Positions 17,036 through 25,078 of a stretch of 38,812 nt of DNA are shown piece after piece. Below the pieces are notes generated by a model. The model was given only the letters and a program-made list of their open reading frames with translations, made no database searches and was not told the origin of the DNA. Origin of the DNA: an uncultured Chloroflexota bacterium (GTDB taxonomy: Bacteria; Chloroflexota; Anaerolineae; Aggregatilineales; Phototrophicaceae); assembly GCA_937974245.1 (NCBI GenBank), contig CALJKV010000116.1, positions 1-38,812 of the forward strand. The letters are read 5' to 3'. The stretch's first letter is position 1. Every line of letters starts with the position of its first letter. A program made the translations under genes and the position numbers.

Positions 17036-18958
17036 CTAATCAGCTTTCTCGAAAATCACCTCCTCAGTGAATTGAAAAGTTTCCATATGGACGGCTCCGG
17101 TTGGGCAGCGTGCCGCGCATAACCCACACCGGATACAGCGGGTTGGGTCGAGCAGCATCGCGCTTTTGGCGTTGTTCCGTTCAATAACGGCGCTCAAAGT
17201 TTCATCGCCCTGTACTTCGGAAACCGGAACCAACTTGAGACAATCCATCGGGCAGACATCTACACACCCGTTACACAGGATGCACAATTTCCCGTCGAAT
17301 ACCGGGTTGATCGTGCAGACCAGGCAGCGTCCCCCTTGCTGGCGGGCATCACTTTCCTCAAAACCGGCTTCTACGGTTGAAACGCCGATGCGGCGGCTGA
17401 CGGGTGTCGTCGGTGGATTCTGGCGCGGCCAGCGGGTGTAGTCGTGCAGCGGGCCACTAGCGGGATAATCTTTTTTCGAGATGGGGGTGAAGAAGCCTTT
17501 GCGGATAACCCGCGATTTCAGGGCTTGCAGGTGGGTGTGAATACTGCGGGCGGCGCGTTGGCCGTCGGCAACCGCATTGATAATCAAACGCGGGCCGAAC
17601 GCGATGTCGCCCCCGGCGTAAACGCCTTCGGCGGTGGTTGCCAGTGTGTTTTTGTCAATCTGTAAGGTGCCACGCGGCGTAATTTCCAGCCCGTCTTCCG
17701 GCTGTACCCAGTCCAGGTCACCTGACTGCCCAATCGCCACGATCACACTGTCACATTCCCAGACGGTTTCGCTGTTCGCCGCCAGTTGGGGGTTAAAGCG
17801 CCCGCGTTCATCGAAGGCACTGGAAACGGCCAGCGTCTCAACCCCGGTGGCACGGCCATCGGCGCCGAGGATACGCTTGGGCGCGACATGGTTATGGATA
17901 CGCACACCTTCTTCTTCCGCTTCGATGATCTCAACTGGATCGGCCAGCATTTCACTTCGGTCTTCAACCACCAGACAGTGAACTTCCTGCGTTGTACCCA
18001 GCCGAACTGCCGTTCGGGCGACATCCAGGGCGACATCCAAATCGCCGCCGGATTGGGCAGGATACCCCAGGCGGGCTGCTGTCCGGGCGACATCCATCGC
18101 CACATTACCGCCGCCAATGACCAATACCCGCCGCCCCAAATCCAGGTTGTAGCCTCCCAGGTTGACGTTCAGGAGGAAATCCACCGCCCGCAGCACGCCA
18201 TCCTGTTCTTCCCCTTCGATGTTCAGCTTGCGGCTGCGGTATGTGCCAATGGCGAGAAACACGGCGTCAAACTCACGGCGTAAGTCCGCCAGGGTGAAAT
18301 CTTTCCCCAGGGTTTGATTGAGTTTGAGGGTGACTCCTAATGAGAGGATGGCTTGAATTTCCAGGTCGAGGAGTTCACGCGGCAACCGGTACTCTGGTAC
18401 GCCCATGCGCAGCATTCCCCCGGCCAGCGGCGCGGCATCGAAGATGGTGACTTCGTGCCCCATAAACGCGAGATCATGGGCGCAGGAAAGCCCCGCCGGG
18501 CCAGCGCCAACGATAGCGACCCGTTTGCCGGTCTTGTCTCCGCGCTGGCGTGCCTGATGCAGTCCGCTACGGCTGGTGGGGAATACCGTGTTGCCAAGTT
18601 CAAGCGAATCGGTGCGCCCCACATAGGCCGGCCATGCCGGAGCCTGATGCGTTTCGCCGCTTTCGCCCAGGTAAACACCGTAGCGGTCATTGACGAACCG
18701 CTTCAAGGCGCGAATGGCGATGGGGGCGTCTATTTTCCCCCGGCGGCAGGCGGCTTCGCACGGTGCGCCACATACCCAACCGCAAGTGGATGCGAAGGGG
18801 TTAGTTTCTCTGGCAATCAGGTAGGCGCGTTCATATTCCCCGTGTGCGATGGCATTCACATAAGCACGGCCATCGGTGCGTACCGGGCAGGCGAACTGGC
18901 AGGCGATGGTGCGTTGGTAAAATTCGAGGTCTGGTAAAAAAGAACGATAGTGAGCCAT
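17036..18958 (-). CDS. GltD-like FAD/NAD(P) oxidoreductase fused to a 2x[4Fe-4S] ferredoxin domain
   Basis: A 640-residue flavoprotein. The N-terminal iron-sulfur domain carries Cys20, Cys24, Cys59, Cys63, Cys67 and Cys71 (CQFACP, then CGWVCGAPCEAAC). FAD binding is at VAIVGAGPAGLSC (about 147-159) and NAD(P) binding at VLVIGGGNVAMDVA (about 278-291), with a second FAD segment GVYAGGDIAFGP. The C terminus adds two [4Fe-4S] clusters (CILCNGCVDVCP and CIRCGLCAARCP). It resembles glutamate synthase small subunits and NfnB, but no large subunit is nearby. Being first in the Rieske/cytochrome b operon, it may link NAD(P)H to the quinol or cytochrome b system. ATG 18958 follows AGGGGG. A 23-residue tandem duplication lies within the NAD(P) site (about 286-321). 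Confidence 0.9.
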   Translation of the reverse strand: MAHYRSFLPDLEFYQRTIACQFACPVRTDGRAYVNAIAHGEYERAYLIARETNPFASTCGWVCGAPCEAACRRGKIDAPIAIRALKRFVNDRYGVYLGESGETHQAPAWPAYVGRTDSLELGNTVFPTSRSGLHQARQRGDKTGKRVAIVGAGPAGLSCAHDLAFMGHEVTIFDAAPLAGGMLRMGVPEYRLPRELLDLEIQAILSLGVTLKLNQTLGKDFTLADLRREFDAVFLAIGTYRSRKLNIEGEEQDGVLRAVDFLLNVNLGGYNLDLGRRVLVIGGGNVAMDVARTAARLGYPAQSGGDLDVALDVARTAVRLGTTQEVHCLVVEDRSEMLADPVEIIEAEEEGVRIHNHVAPKRILGADGRATGVETLAVSSAFDERGRFNPQLAANSETVWECDSVIVAIGQSGDLDWVQPEDGLEITPRGTLQIDKNTLATTAEGVYAGGDIAFGPRLIINAVADGQRAARSIHTHLQALKSRVIRKGFFTPISKKDYPASGPLHDYTRWPRQNPPTTPVSRRIGVSTVEAGFEESDARQQGGRCLVCTINPVFDGKLCILCNGCVDVCPMDCLKLVPVSEVQGDETLSAVIERNNAKSAMLLDPTRCIRCGLCAARCPTGAVHMETFQFTEEVIFEKAD

Positions 18959-19056
18959 ATATTTTTTGCCCCCTATCGTCATTCTAGCAAGCGCAGGTGT
19001 CGATCAGGTGTCGATGAAGTGTGAGTTAGGTGGAGGTTGTTGGCGGTGTTTGCCGC

Positions 19057-19737
19057 TCACTCAAAACGGTAGCCAAACCCCCGTTCTGTGATAATGTGTA
19101 CCGGGTCGCCAGGGTCGCGCTCGATTTTTTTACGCAGCGACCAGATAAAATGCTTCACCTGGTCTACCTGGTCATAGGCTGACCCCCAGACCTCATCTAA
19201 TAATCGCTCGGTGGGGATAGTACGGTTGATGTAATGGGCGAGGACTTCCAACAGGCGGTATTCCGTCGGAGTCAAGTCAATTACATCCCCGGCAACGGTG
19301 ACACGGTGCTGGTCGAAATCAATCACCAGGTCACCGCTGGTAAACTGGCGGTTGTTGTCAGTCCGGTGTGCTTGTGATCGGGTCAAAACCGCACCAATCC
19401 GGGCCACCATCTCAGCGAAAGAGAATGGCTTGGTCACATAATCATCCACGCCGAGTCGGAATCCATGCAATTTGTCGAATTCTTCACCTTTCGCGGTCAA
19501 CATAATAATCGGGATATTTGAGGTTGTCCGCAGGCGCTTGCAGATTTCCCACCCGTCCATATCCGGCATCATCACATCCAGCACAATCAGGTTGGGCTGT
19601 TCGTCGGTTGCTAGTTGCAGGCCGTTCAGGCCGGTGCTGGCCGTCAGGCAGCGGTACCCGGCCATGCGCACATGATCGCTTAACAATTCAAGCAGGGTCA
19701 TGTCGTCATCTACCAATAAAACGGATTGTTTAGCCAT
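19057..19737 (-). CDS. OmpR/PhoB-family response regulator
   Basis: A 226-residue two-domain response regulator. The receiver domain has the acidic pair in LLVDDDMTLL (about residues 10-12), phospho-acceptor Asp54 in LIVLDVMMPDMDGWE, and the lysine in VTKPFSFAEM. The C-terminal winged helix (LTPTEYRLLEVLAHY to KKIERDPGDPVHIITERGFGYRFE) is the OmpR/PhoB type that binds direct repeats. Translation starts at ATG 19737 with GGGAGG upstream. The start overlaps the stop of the kinase gene by eight bases (ATGGCTAA), so the pair should be translationally coupled. It lies directly upstream of the respiratory operon on the same strand, so the operon is a plausible target. Confidence 0.93.
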   Translation of the reverse strand: MAKQSVLLVDDDMTLLELLSDHVRMAGYRCLTASTGLNGLQLATDEQPNLIVLDVMMPDMDGWEICKRLRTTSNIPIIMLTAKGEEFDKLHGFRLGVDDYVTKPFSFAEMVARIGAVLTRSQAHRTDNNRQFTSGDLVIDFDQHRVTVAGDVIDLTPTEYRLLEVLAHYINRTIPTERLLDEVWGSAYDQVDQVKHFIWSLRKKIERDPGDPVHIITERGFGYRFE

Positions 19738-21163
19738 GTCTGTCCTCCCATGCCGGTAAACTGAACATAAAGACAGAACCGCCATCCGGGTGGTTTTCCG
19801 CCCAGATGCGCCCGTTCTGGATTTGCATCAGGCAGCGGCAGACGTATAGCCCCAGCCCATAGCCATAAACCCTCTGCGAGTCGCTGCTGTCCGCACGGTA
19901 AAACTTCTCGAACACGCGCTCCGTATCATTGTCTGGTAAGCCCCCTCCAAAGTCACGGACGGCGACGGTCACTTCATTCTGATCAGCGCGAACCTCGACG
20001 AGAATAGGTGTATCCGGGGGAGAATACTTATCGGCGTTGTCCAGCAGGTTGGTTAATACCTCAATAACCCGGTCTCGGTCTGCGTAAACCAAAGGTAGTC
20101 CGGGTTTATCCGCCAGGTGAATTGCTCGGGCTGGTGTCCGAACAGCAATTTGCTCTATCGTGTGGTGGACAACCGGCGTTATGGAAATGGGTTCGGGGTT
20201 GAGTAGGATTTCCCCGGCCTCAATCCGTGTGGCATTGAGGACATCCTGAACCAGCCGGTCAAGACGCGCGACCTGTTCTTCAAATACCGAGAACATACGA
20301 TTACAGGTTGCGTTGACGGCAGTACAGTTGATCTGCATCCGCTGGACTGCTCCAGCCATATTGGTGAGCGGTGCCCGGATCTGGTGGGATACGAGGGAAA
20401 CGAACTCCGAACGGGTTTGGTCTAGCTGCCGGAGTTCGGTGTTCGCCTGTGCCAGTTGTTCCACCTTTTCGGTAAGCTCGCTGGCGCGTTCATTCGCCTG
20501 TTTGTTGAGCCTGGTAGTCAGGCGGCGTGTTTCCTCTTCCCGCAGCTTGTTACTGGTGATATCGCGCATGATAATGGACATGCCTGACAACTTATCACTC
20601 CGATCTAGCAGCGCGACGGTTAGTTCAATGTGTATTCGGTGTCCAGCATTATCATAAGCGATCGTTTCGTGCCGCCGCACAACGCCTTCGCGCTGCACGG
20701 TCTGAAACAGCCACCGGGTTTCGATTTCAGCAGAAGTGCCCGCACCTAATAGGGCATAAAGCGGACGTCCTCTGATTGTCTTGCCATCGTAGTCAAAGAG
20801 GAGTTCAACCCCATGATTCCAGTTTTCAATTCGCCCTGCAGAATCAACTGTGAGAATGGGCAGCGGTGTTGTATTAATGATCAGAGCAAGCCGATCTTGT
20901 TCGCTCTTTTTCTGGGTTCGCTCTTGCTCCTGTTGCTCGAGCCAATTGCGGGTCAGTTTCAAGATGCCAAATACCGCCAGAGGAAAGAGAAAAATATAGA
21001 TGATTCCACTGGCAACAATGCGGAGTACAGTATGGTCCGAATCCGCCATCCAAGAAACTGCCACCAACTGATATGCGACCGCGATAATAGCGAGAACAGT
21101 TGGTAGCAGCCAATTGATGAATGTGATACGTCGCTTCAAATCATCAGCCGTGACCATCATCAT
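19730..21163 (-). CDS. PAS-domain sensor histidine kinase
   Basis: A 477-residue membrane kinase. Two membrane helices lie at about 14-34 and 46-71 with only a short outside loop, so sensing is more likely in the membrane or cytosol than outside. A PAS domain follows (about 91-205, from IINTTPLPILTVDSAGRIENWN), then a coiled coil, a HisKA domain with the phospho-acceptor His260 (FVSLVSHQIRAPL), and the ATPase domain with N-box NLLDNADKYSP, G1 VRDFGGGLPD and G2 YGYGLGLYVC. Three tandem ATGs start the gene, and GGAG immediately precedes the first, so the third (21157) has the best spacing. It is coupled to the response regulator by an 8-base overlap. Confidence 0.93.
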   Translation of the reverse strand: MMMVTADDLKRRITFINWLLPTVLAIIAVAYQLVAVSWMADSDHTVLRIVASGIIYIFLFPLAVFGILKLTRNWLEQQEQERTQKKSEQDRLALIINTTPLPILTVDSAGRIENWNHGVELLFDYDGKTIRGRPLYALLGAGTSAEIETRWLFQTVQREGVVRRHETIAYDNAGHRIHIELTVALLDRSDKLSGMSIIMRDITSNKLREEETRRLTTRLNKQANERASELTEKVEQLAQANTELRQLDQTRSEFVSLVSHQIRAPLTNMAGAVQRMQINCTAVNATCNRMFSVFEEQVARLDRLVQDVLNATRIEAGEILLNPEPISITPVVHHTIEQIAVRTPARAIHLADKPGLPLVYADRDRVIEVLTNLLDNADKYSPPDTPILVEVRADQNEVTVAVRDFGGGLPDNDTERVFEKFYRADSSDSQRVYGYGLGLYVCRCLMQIQNGRIWAENHPDGGSVFMFSLPAWEDRHG

Positions 21164-21371
21164 CTCCTAAGCCACAAGTTCAAGAATGTTAACGCTTGCG
21201 GTATTCTTTAGTTGCTTCCATTTGGATATTCTTGTAGCCCATTATACGACTTCTAGACTGATACCGCACTTATGAGCGAATTATCATGCAAATACAGTTG
21301 GCTTGCGTGTTGCCGTCGACTTATAATCCACCTTGACGATGAACAGCTTGAAGGTTCATGAAGAGGAAATC

Positions 21372-21398
21372 GCGGGTTCGACTTGATATCGAACCCGC
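21372..21398. repeat. 10-bp perfect inverted repeat
   Basis: GCGGGTTCGA and TCGAACCCGC form a perfect 10-bp stem around a 7-nt loop (CTTGATA). GCGGGTTCGA resembles a tRNA T-arm half, and the corresponding place in the other two copies has TTGAACCCGCGATC. It may be part of an integration or recombination structure. Confidence 0.5.
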
Positions 21399-21413
21399 AC
21401 TGGTTACAAATAG

Positions 21414-21441
21414 AAATTCCCCCTCACTTGAGGGGGAATTT
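21414..21441. terminator. Strong stem-loop, terminator-like
   Basis: AAATTCCCCCTCA pairs perfectly with TGAGGGGGAATTT and is followed by T residues. It lies just left of the att-like core at 21449, the same relative place as the unrelated hairpins at 4869 and 10941. Confidence 0.65.
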
Positions 21442-21448
21442 TCGCTTC

Positions 21449-22554
21449 GGGAGTGACGGGGATCGATCCCTCAGTGGATACTCAATTTTACTCTTTCGTC
21501 CGAACTATACTCCAGCAATTTATCAACTCCTTCAACGCCTAGCAGCATAAAGCCACAGAATCTTCGTTCATTGCCTGCCAATGTGCATTTTCGTTCGTAG
21601 GTTTGCCAGATTGGTGAGGAGAAGATGATGAACGAGATACTCGATATGGAAACAATCTATCGCCAGGAGCGGAAACGCTGGTTGCGTGAAGAAGCGCCGC
21701 GCCGTTCATTTCGTGATATGCTGACCAGCAGCGTGCCATACTGGATTATCTTGGTAGCGCTGGTACTGTATGGTTTGTCAGCACCGCATACCTCTGGAGT
21801 GTTTGACAAGCTGACACCGGGCTGGGGTTTCATTGCGCCGATCGGTGTGGAGTTCGGTTTGTTGTATGCCGCATTCCGGCGACGGCTTGCCAAGTCTGAG
21901 AACGAAGCCCTGCCCTGGACGTTGTGGGCGTTGGAAATCCTGCTGTTTCTGACGGCGATGCTGGTCAATGGTGCTGGATCATTTACATCGGTGGTGGAAG
22001 CGGTGCAGCTTGAGAACCTGTCATTTGCGGCTATCGTCGAAGGTTTCGGCAACCTACCTGCGACCAACCAGGCAGCTTTGATGATGGCATTACTTGCAGC
22101 ATTCATCATCCCGATTGGTGCTTTGGTGGCGGGGGATGGGTTAGCGGCGTTGGCACTGGATCGACGCACTGGAAGCGATTTTCGCGAACAACGGTGGCAG
22201 GAAGTGGAATTCACGCTGATTTACCGCGCGGTGTTCGTCCGGTATTTGCAGCAGGGGATTGGGCAGCGGGATGCACGGCAGCGGGCGGCCTCGGAAGTGA
22301 AAGGGTATCTGGCAAAGGGGAGTGTTTCCGGTGCCCGACAACTGCCCGCTCGAAATGAACGCAGCGGACAGAACGGACAGGGAGCGAACGAATGGAACGG
22401 ACACCAGGGGAGCGTGAAAGACCATGTTCGTACCTATCTGGATGCTAACCCTGATCTGACACAACTATCCGTGAACCAAGTGCTGTTCGCCCTTAAAAAC
22501 GCTGGTGTCAAAGCCGGACGGACAACGGTGGCTGAGGTGTTGCAGGAGCGAAAG
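21449..22554 (+). repeat. 1,106-bp direct repeat, right copy
   Basis: This is the gapless counterpart of 10991-12096: att-like core, leader with TTCGTTC-type repeats, and the membrane-protein gene. To its left the sequence is unlike the other two cores. Direct orientation means recombination between the copies could excise about 10.5 kb containing the respiratory operon and the two-component system. Confidence 0.85.
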
Positions 22555-22566
22555 CAGAGACGATAA
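21625..22566 (+). CDS. Membrane protein with C-terminal helix-turn-helix-like tail, copy 2
   Basis: A 313-residue paralogue of the protein at 11167-12114. The two align without gaps for 310 residues and agree at about nine in ten positions by eye. It has the same basic N terminus (YRQERKRWLREEAPRRS), four membrane segments, the EVEFTLIYRAVFVRYLQQG region, a Gln/Asn-rich linker with GQNGQGANEWNG, and the tail LSVNQVLFALKNAGVKAGRT. DNA differences concentrate at third codon positions, so both copies appear to have been under selection. GAGGAG precedes the start. The C-terminal ends differ after ERK. The role is unknown; a plasmid-spread or conjugation-type membrane protein is one possibility. 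Confidence 0.75.
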   Translation: MMNEILDMETIYRQERKRWLREEAPRRSFRDMLTSSVPYWIILVALVLYGLSAPHTSGVFDKLTPGWGFIAPIGVEFGLLYAAFRRRLAKSENEALPWTLWALEILLFLTAMLVNGAGSFTSVVEAVQLENLSFAAIVEGFGNLPATNQAALMMALLAAFIIPIGALVAGDGLAALALDRRTGSDFREQRWQEVEFTLIYRAVFVRYLQQGIGQRDARQRAASEVKGYLAKGSVSGARQLPARNERSGQNGQGANEWNGHQGSVKDHVRTYLDANPDLTQLSVNQVLFALKNAGVKAGRTTVAEVLQERKQRR

Positions 22567-22806
22567 GAGTGCCTACACCTCAAAGAGAGCGAGAGTGCCA
22601 GATAGAAGGGAACTATGCGTATTTGCGCAAAAATGTGCAATAGAATTGAGTCTGCTCGTTGGGTGAAAATGTGTCGAAACAGTAGCCCTCGCCTGAACTC
22701 TCGAGAGAATCTCCGAGAAAAACCCACAAAAAGCGCCGAAGCAGACATCTACTCCGGCGATGGTTTGTTTTCAATCCTCTGAGCCACAAGCGACCCAACG
22801 CGAAAA

Positions 22807-23616
22807 TCAGAGCAGGAAAATCCCAACGATATAAGGCAGTATCACCAGCAAGCCCAGTACGGGGTTGCCGCGACCAGTCTTGTTCTTGCTGTCCCAGTTG
22901 AAGAGATAGATCGCCAGTCCAAAAGCGAGAATACCGCCGACAAGCATTACAATGAGCGACCCCATAGGGTTAAAATCAGCGCCCAGGTCGAAGGCAAATG
23001 CACGAAAGGCATTCATCGCGTGCGTAGCTGGTAACAGTTGCGATACCTTGTCCACCCCATCAGGCAACATATTATACGGGAGCATCAACCCGCCCAATAA
23101 CATAGAGGGGAGAAAGATCAGTTGCGACCACAATACCGTAATCCGGGTACTGGCGGAGATGACCCCGATCAGTACACCTAATCCCGCGCAAGTAAAGGCC
23201 ATCACGACGAATGTCAGGGTAAAGCCAGCCCAATTAACCGGTGCCGGTACTCCAAACAAGAGTGGCGCGGTGGCCGTTATGATGATAGCAACGATGACCA
23301 TATGGAAGATGGTTGTCAGCACCGGGATTACCAGGATCGATATTTCAGGTACGCCGTTGATTTTGTAACTGCGAAAAATCCCCGCTTCTCGTGCCGACAC
23401 CAGGGGGTCAGGCAAGCCTAGCATGGTGGCGGCCAGGATCGCAAAAACAACCATCGCGGGAATCATCGTTTCGCCAAAAGCTGGGTTGATTTTGGTCATC
23501 ACCAGTCCCATCATCAGGTAGAAACCAAGCGGGAACAAATAGTTCATCAGCAGCAGCGTTTTGTTGCGAACCCCAGTGCGGAATTCAAATGTGAGATGAT
23601 TCGTGAATGCGCTCAT
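22807..23616 (-). CDS. ABC-2 type transporter permease
   Basis: A 269-residue membrane protein with six hydrophobic segments and the ABC-2 pattern: an N-terminal FEFRTGVRNKTLLLMNYLFP, a middle LPDPLVSAREAGIFRSYKINGVP on the cytoplasmic side, and a late FLPSMLLGGLMLPYNMLPDGV before the last helices. Its start ATG overlaps the stop of the ATPase gene as ATGA, so the two are coupled and probably form one exporter. The usual substrates of such pairs are drugs, lipids or polysaccharides; nothing here narrows the choice. It is the last gene of the minus-strand cluster and faces the plus-strand gene at 21625-22566 across a 240-bp gap. Confidence 0.9.
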   Translation of the reverse strand: MSAFTNHLTFEFRTGVRNKTLLLMNYLFPLGFYLMMGLVMTKINPAFGETMIPAMVVFAILAATMLGLPDPLVSAREAGIFRSYKINGVPEISILVIPVLTTIFHMVIVAIIITATAPLLFGVPAPVNWAGFTLTFVVMAFTCAGLGVLIGVISASTRITVLWSQLIFLPSMLLGGLMLPYNMLPDGVDKVSQLLPATHAMNAFRAFAFDLGADFNPMGSLIVMLVGGILAFGLAIYLFNWDSKNKTGRGNPVLGLLVILPYIVGIFLL

Positions 23617-24530
23617 CGTGCGCCTCCTGTAGTCGTGATTTCAAGGAAACGATCTTCCAGAGAGGGGCGTTCCACTCGCAGATCAATTAACATATCCTGT
23701 TGTGATTCAATGTGGTTGATAATGGCCGCAACTGTCGGGCCGATGTCGGTGCTGAAGTAGATATTGTAATCGTCTTTGTGCAAGTGCTGGGCGACGGCAG
23801 GGAAGCTGATACCGTTTTCAGCCAGGCTTGCGTTGTATGTGCGGACAGAGACTTTAGTTAACCGCGCCCCTTGTGCGGTGATGTCTATTGGTGCGCCGGT
23901 AGCAGCCAACTTGCCGCTTAACAGAATCGCCACCCGATCCGACATCTCCTCCGCTTCCGCCATATCATGTGTGGCGAGAACGATGGTTGTCCCGGTGGCC
24001 TGTAATTCGCGCATCAGGCCGTGCAGTTCGACCCGTGTCGCTACATCCAGCCCCGCAGTCGGCTCGTCCAGAAATAGCACTGCCGGATTATGCGCCACTG
24101 CCAACGCCAGGGCTAAACGGCGCTGCTGACCGGTCGAAAGCTGATGATATTGTGCTTTTCGCTTTTCGGCCAAACCCAGGCGATCCAGCAAATCGTAGCG
24201 CGCATCGACCGCGTGATAGGCGCAGAAGAATTTCATCGCTTCGTCCACCGTGATGCTGTCTGGCAGGCAGGAACTCTGCAACTGGACACCGATCAGATTC
24301 CGCAGCTTTCTCGATTCGCGGGTGGGGTCTACGCCCATCACCCGCAGCGTCCCGCCGTCAGGGGAGCGCAACCCCTCCAAAGTCTCCAATGTACTCGTTT
24401 TGCCTGCGCCATTGGGCCCTAACAGGCCGAAGATTTCGCGGGGCTGCACATCAAAACTAATATCCTCTACTGCAACGTAATCGCCATAGACTTTACGAAA
24501 TTTGTTGACTGAAATGGCTGGCTCATTCAT
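23613..24530 (-). CDS. ABC transporter ATP-binding protein (ABC-2 exporter)
   Basis: A 305-residue ATPase. Walker A is GPNGAGKTS (about 38-46), the signature is LSTGQQRRLALA with Thr instead of the usual Gly at its third position, Walker B is VLFLDEPTAGLD, and the switch histidine is in ATHDMAEAEEM. The C-terminal 80 residues (about 225-305, ending ERPSLEDRFLEITTTGG) are of the extended type found in drug/lipid-export ATPases. ATG 24530 follows a strong GGAGGT, 7 nt away, which decides it over an upstream frame extension. It is coupled to the permease gene by a 4-base overlap and lies downstream of the small membrane proteins and small protein C. Confidence 0.93.
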   Translation of the reverse strand: MNEPAISVNKFRKVYGDYVAVEDISFDVQPREIFGLLGPNGAGKTSTLETLEGLRSPDGGTLRVMGVDPTRESRKLRNLIGVQLQSSCLPDSITVDEAMKFFCAYHAVDARYDLLDRLGLAEKRKAQYHQLSTGQQRRLALALAVAHNPAVLFLDEPTAGLDVATRVELHGLMRELQATGTTIVLATHDMAEAEEMSDRVAILLSGKLAATGAPIDITAQGARLTKVSVRTYNASLAENGISFPAVAQHLHKDDYNIYFSTDIGPTVAAIINHIESQQDMLIDLRVERPSLEDRFLEITTTGGAR

Positions 24531-24578
24531 GTTTCTACCTCCGTCTGTGTTTCCCCCTACGCTCTTCTTACCCACACT

Positions 24579-24950
24579 TCAATTAGCAAAAGTGAGCAGA
24601 ACCTGTAATACTCCCAGGACAAGATTACCAATCGTGCCGCCAGGGCTGGAAACCAGCGCGGCTGCGAAAGCAAAGATTGCGCCAATAATCAGACCTGTCT
24701 CTACGAATATCCCGCTCAGAATCAGGATTGCAGCCGTTACCTGGACAAGGACTATCGCCACCGTGGCAACCTTTGCCTGGGGGATGACGAACTCGCGCAC
24801 GAGTGTTCTGGAAAGGGGAAACCAAGCATTTTTCTCGAAACTTCCGAAAAATACATCTCCGTGATTGAATGTATAGGCGAGATTGAAAACAGCACCGACC
24901 AGAAACAGGAGGCCAAAGCCGATTCTGCCAATGTTTACCAGTGTCTCCAT
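24579..24950 (-). CDS. Small four-helix membrane protein, DoxX-like
   Basis: A 123-residue hydrophobic protein with about four membrane helices. It begins METLVNIGRIGFGLLFLVGAVFN and ends in VLGVLQVLLTFAN. The N-terminal GRIxxGLLFLxGA pattern and the helix layout suggest a DoxX-like protein, a broad family often linked to redox or envelope stress, but the match is weak. ATG 24950 is chosen; the open frame begins 6 codons upstream only with a TTG, and GAGGAG lies upstream. It sits 48 bp before the ABC ATPase start on the same strand, so it may be co-transcribed with the exporter. Confidence 0.6.
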   Translation of the reverse strand: METLVNIGRIGFGLLFLVGAVFNLAYTFNHGDVFFGSFEKNAWFPLSRTLVREFVIPQAKVATVAIVLVQVTAAILILSGIFVETGLIIGAIFAFAAALVSSPGGTIGNLVLGVLQVLLTFAN

Positions 24951-25078
24951 GAGCGCCCTGCTCCTCAATCCATATAGCGATTTGTTTTGAGTACCGTTGC
25001 AGGCAAACCGCTGTTTACCAGGTTGGGATTTGCCTGCAAATGGCTGTGTCCAGATAGTCCGCGTTATCGAGCGCTAGA

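Larger units (their letters stand above)
21164..21448. other. Intergenic region with two hairpins, left of the right-hand repeat
   Basis: No gene is supported here. The region holds the upstream region of the kinase gene and two perfect hairpins near its right end (21372-21398 and 21414-21441), which directly abut the third att-like core. Confidence 0.5.

Noticed and set aside
17036..18958. Glutamate synthase small subunit (GltD proper)
   Set aside because: There is no large glutamate synthase gene nearby, a ferredoxin domain is fused at the C terminus, and the gene heads a respiratory operon.
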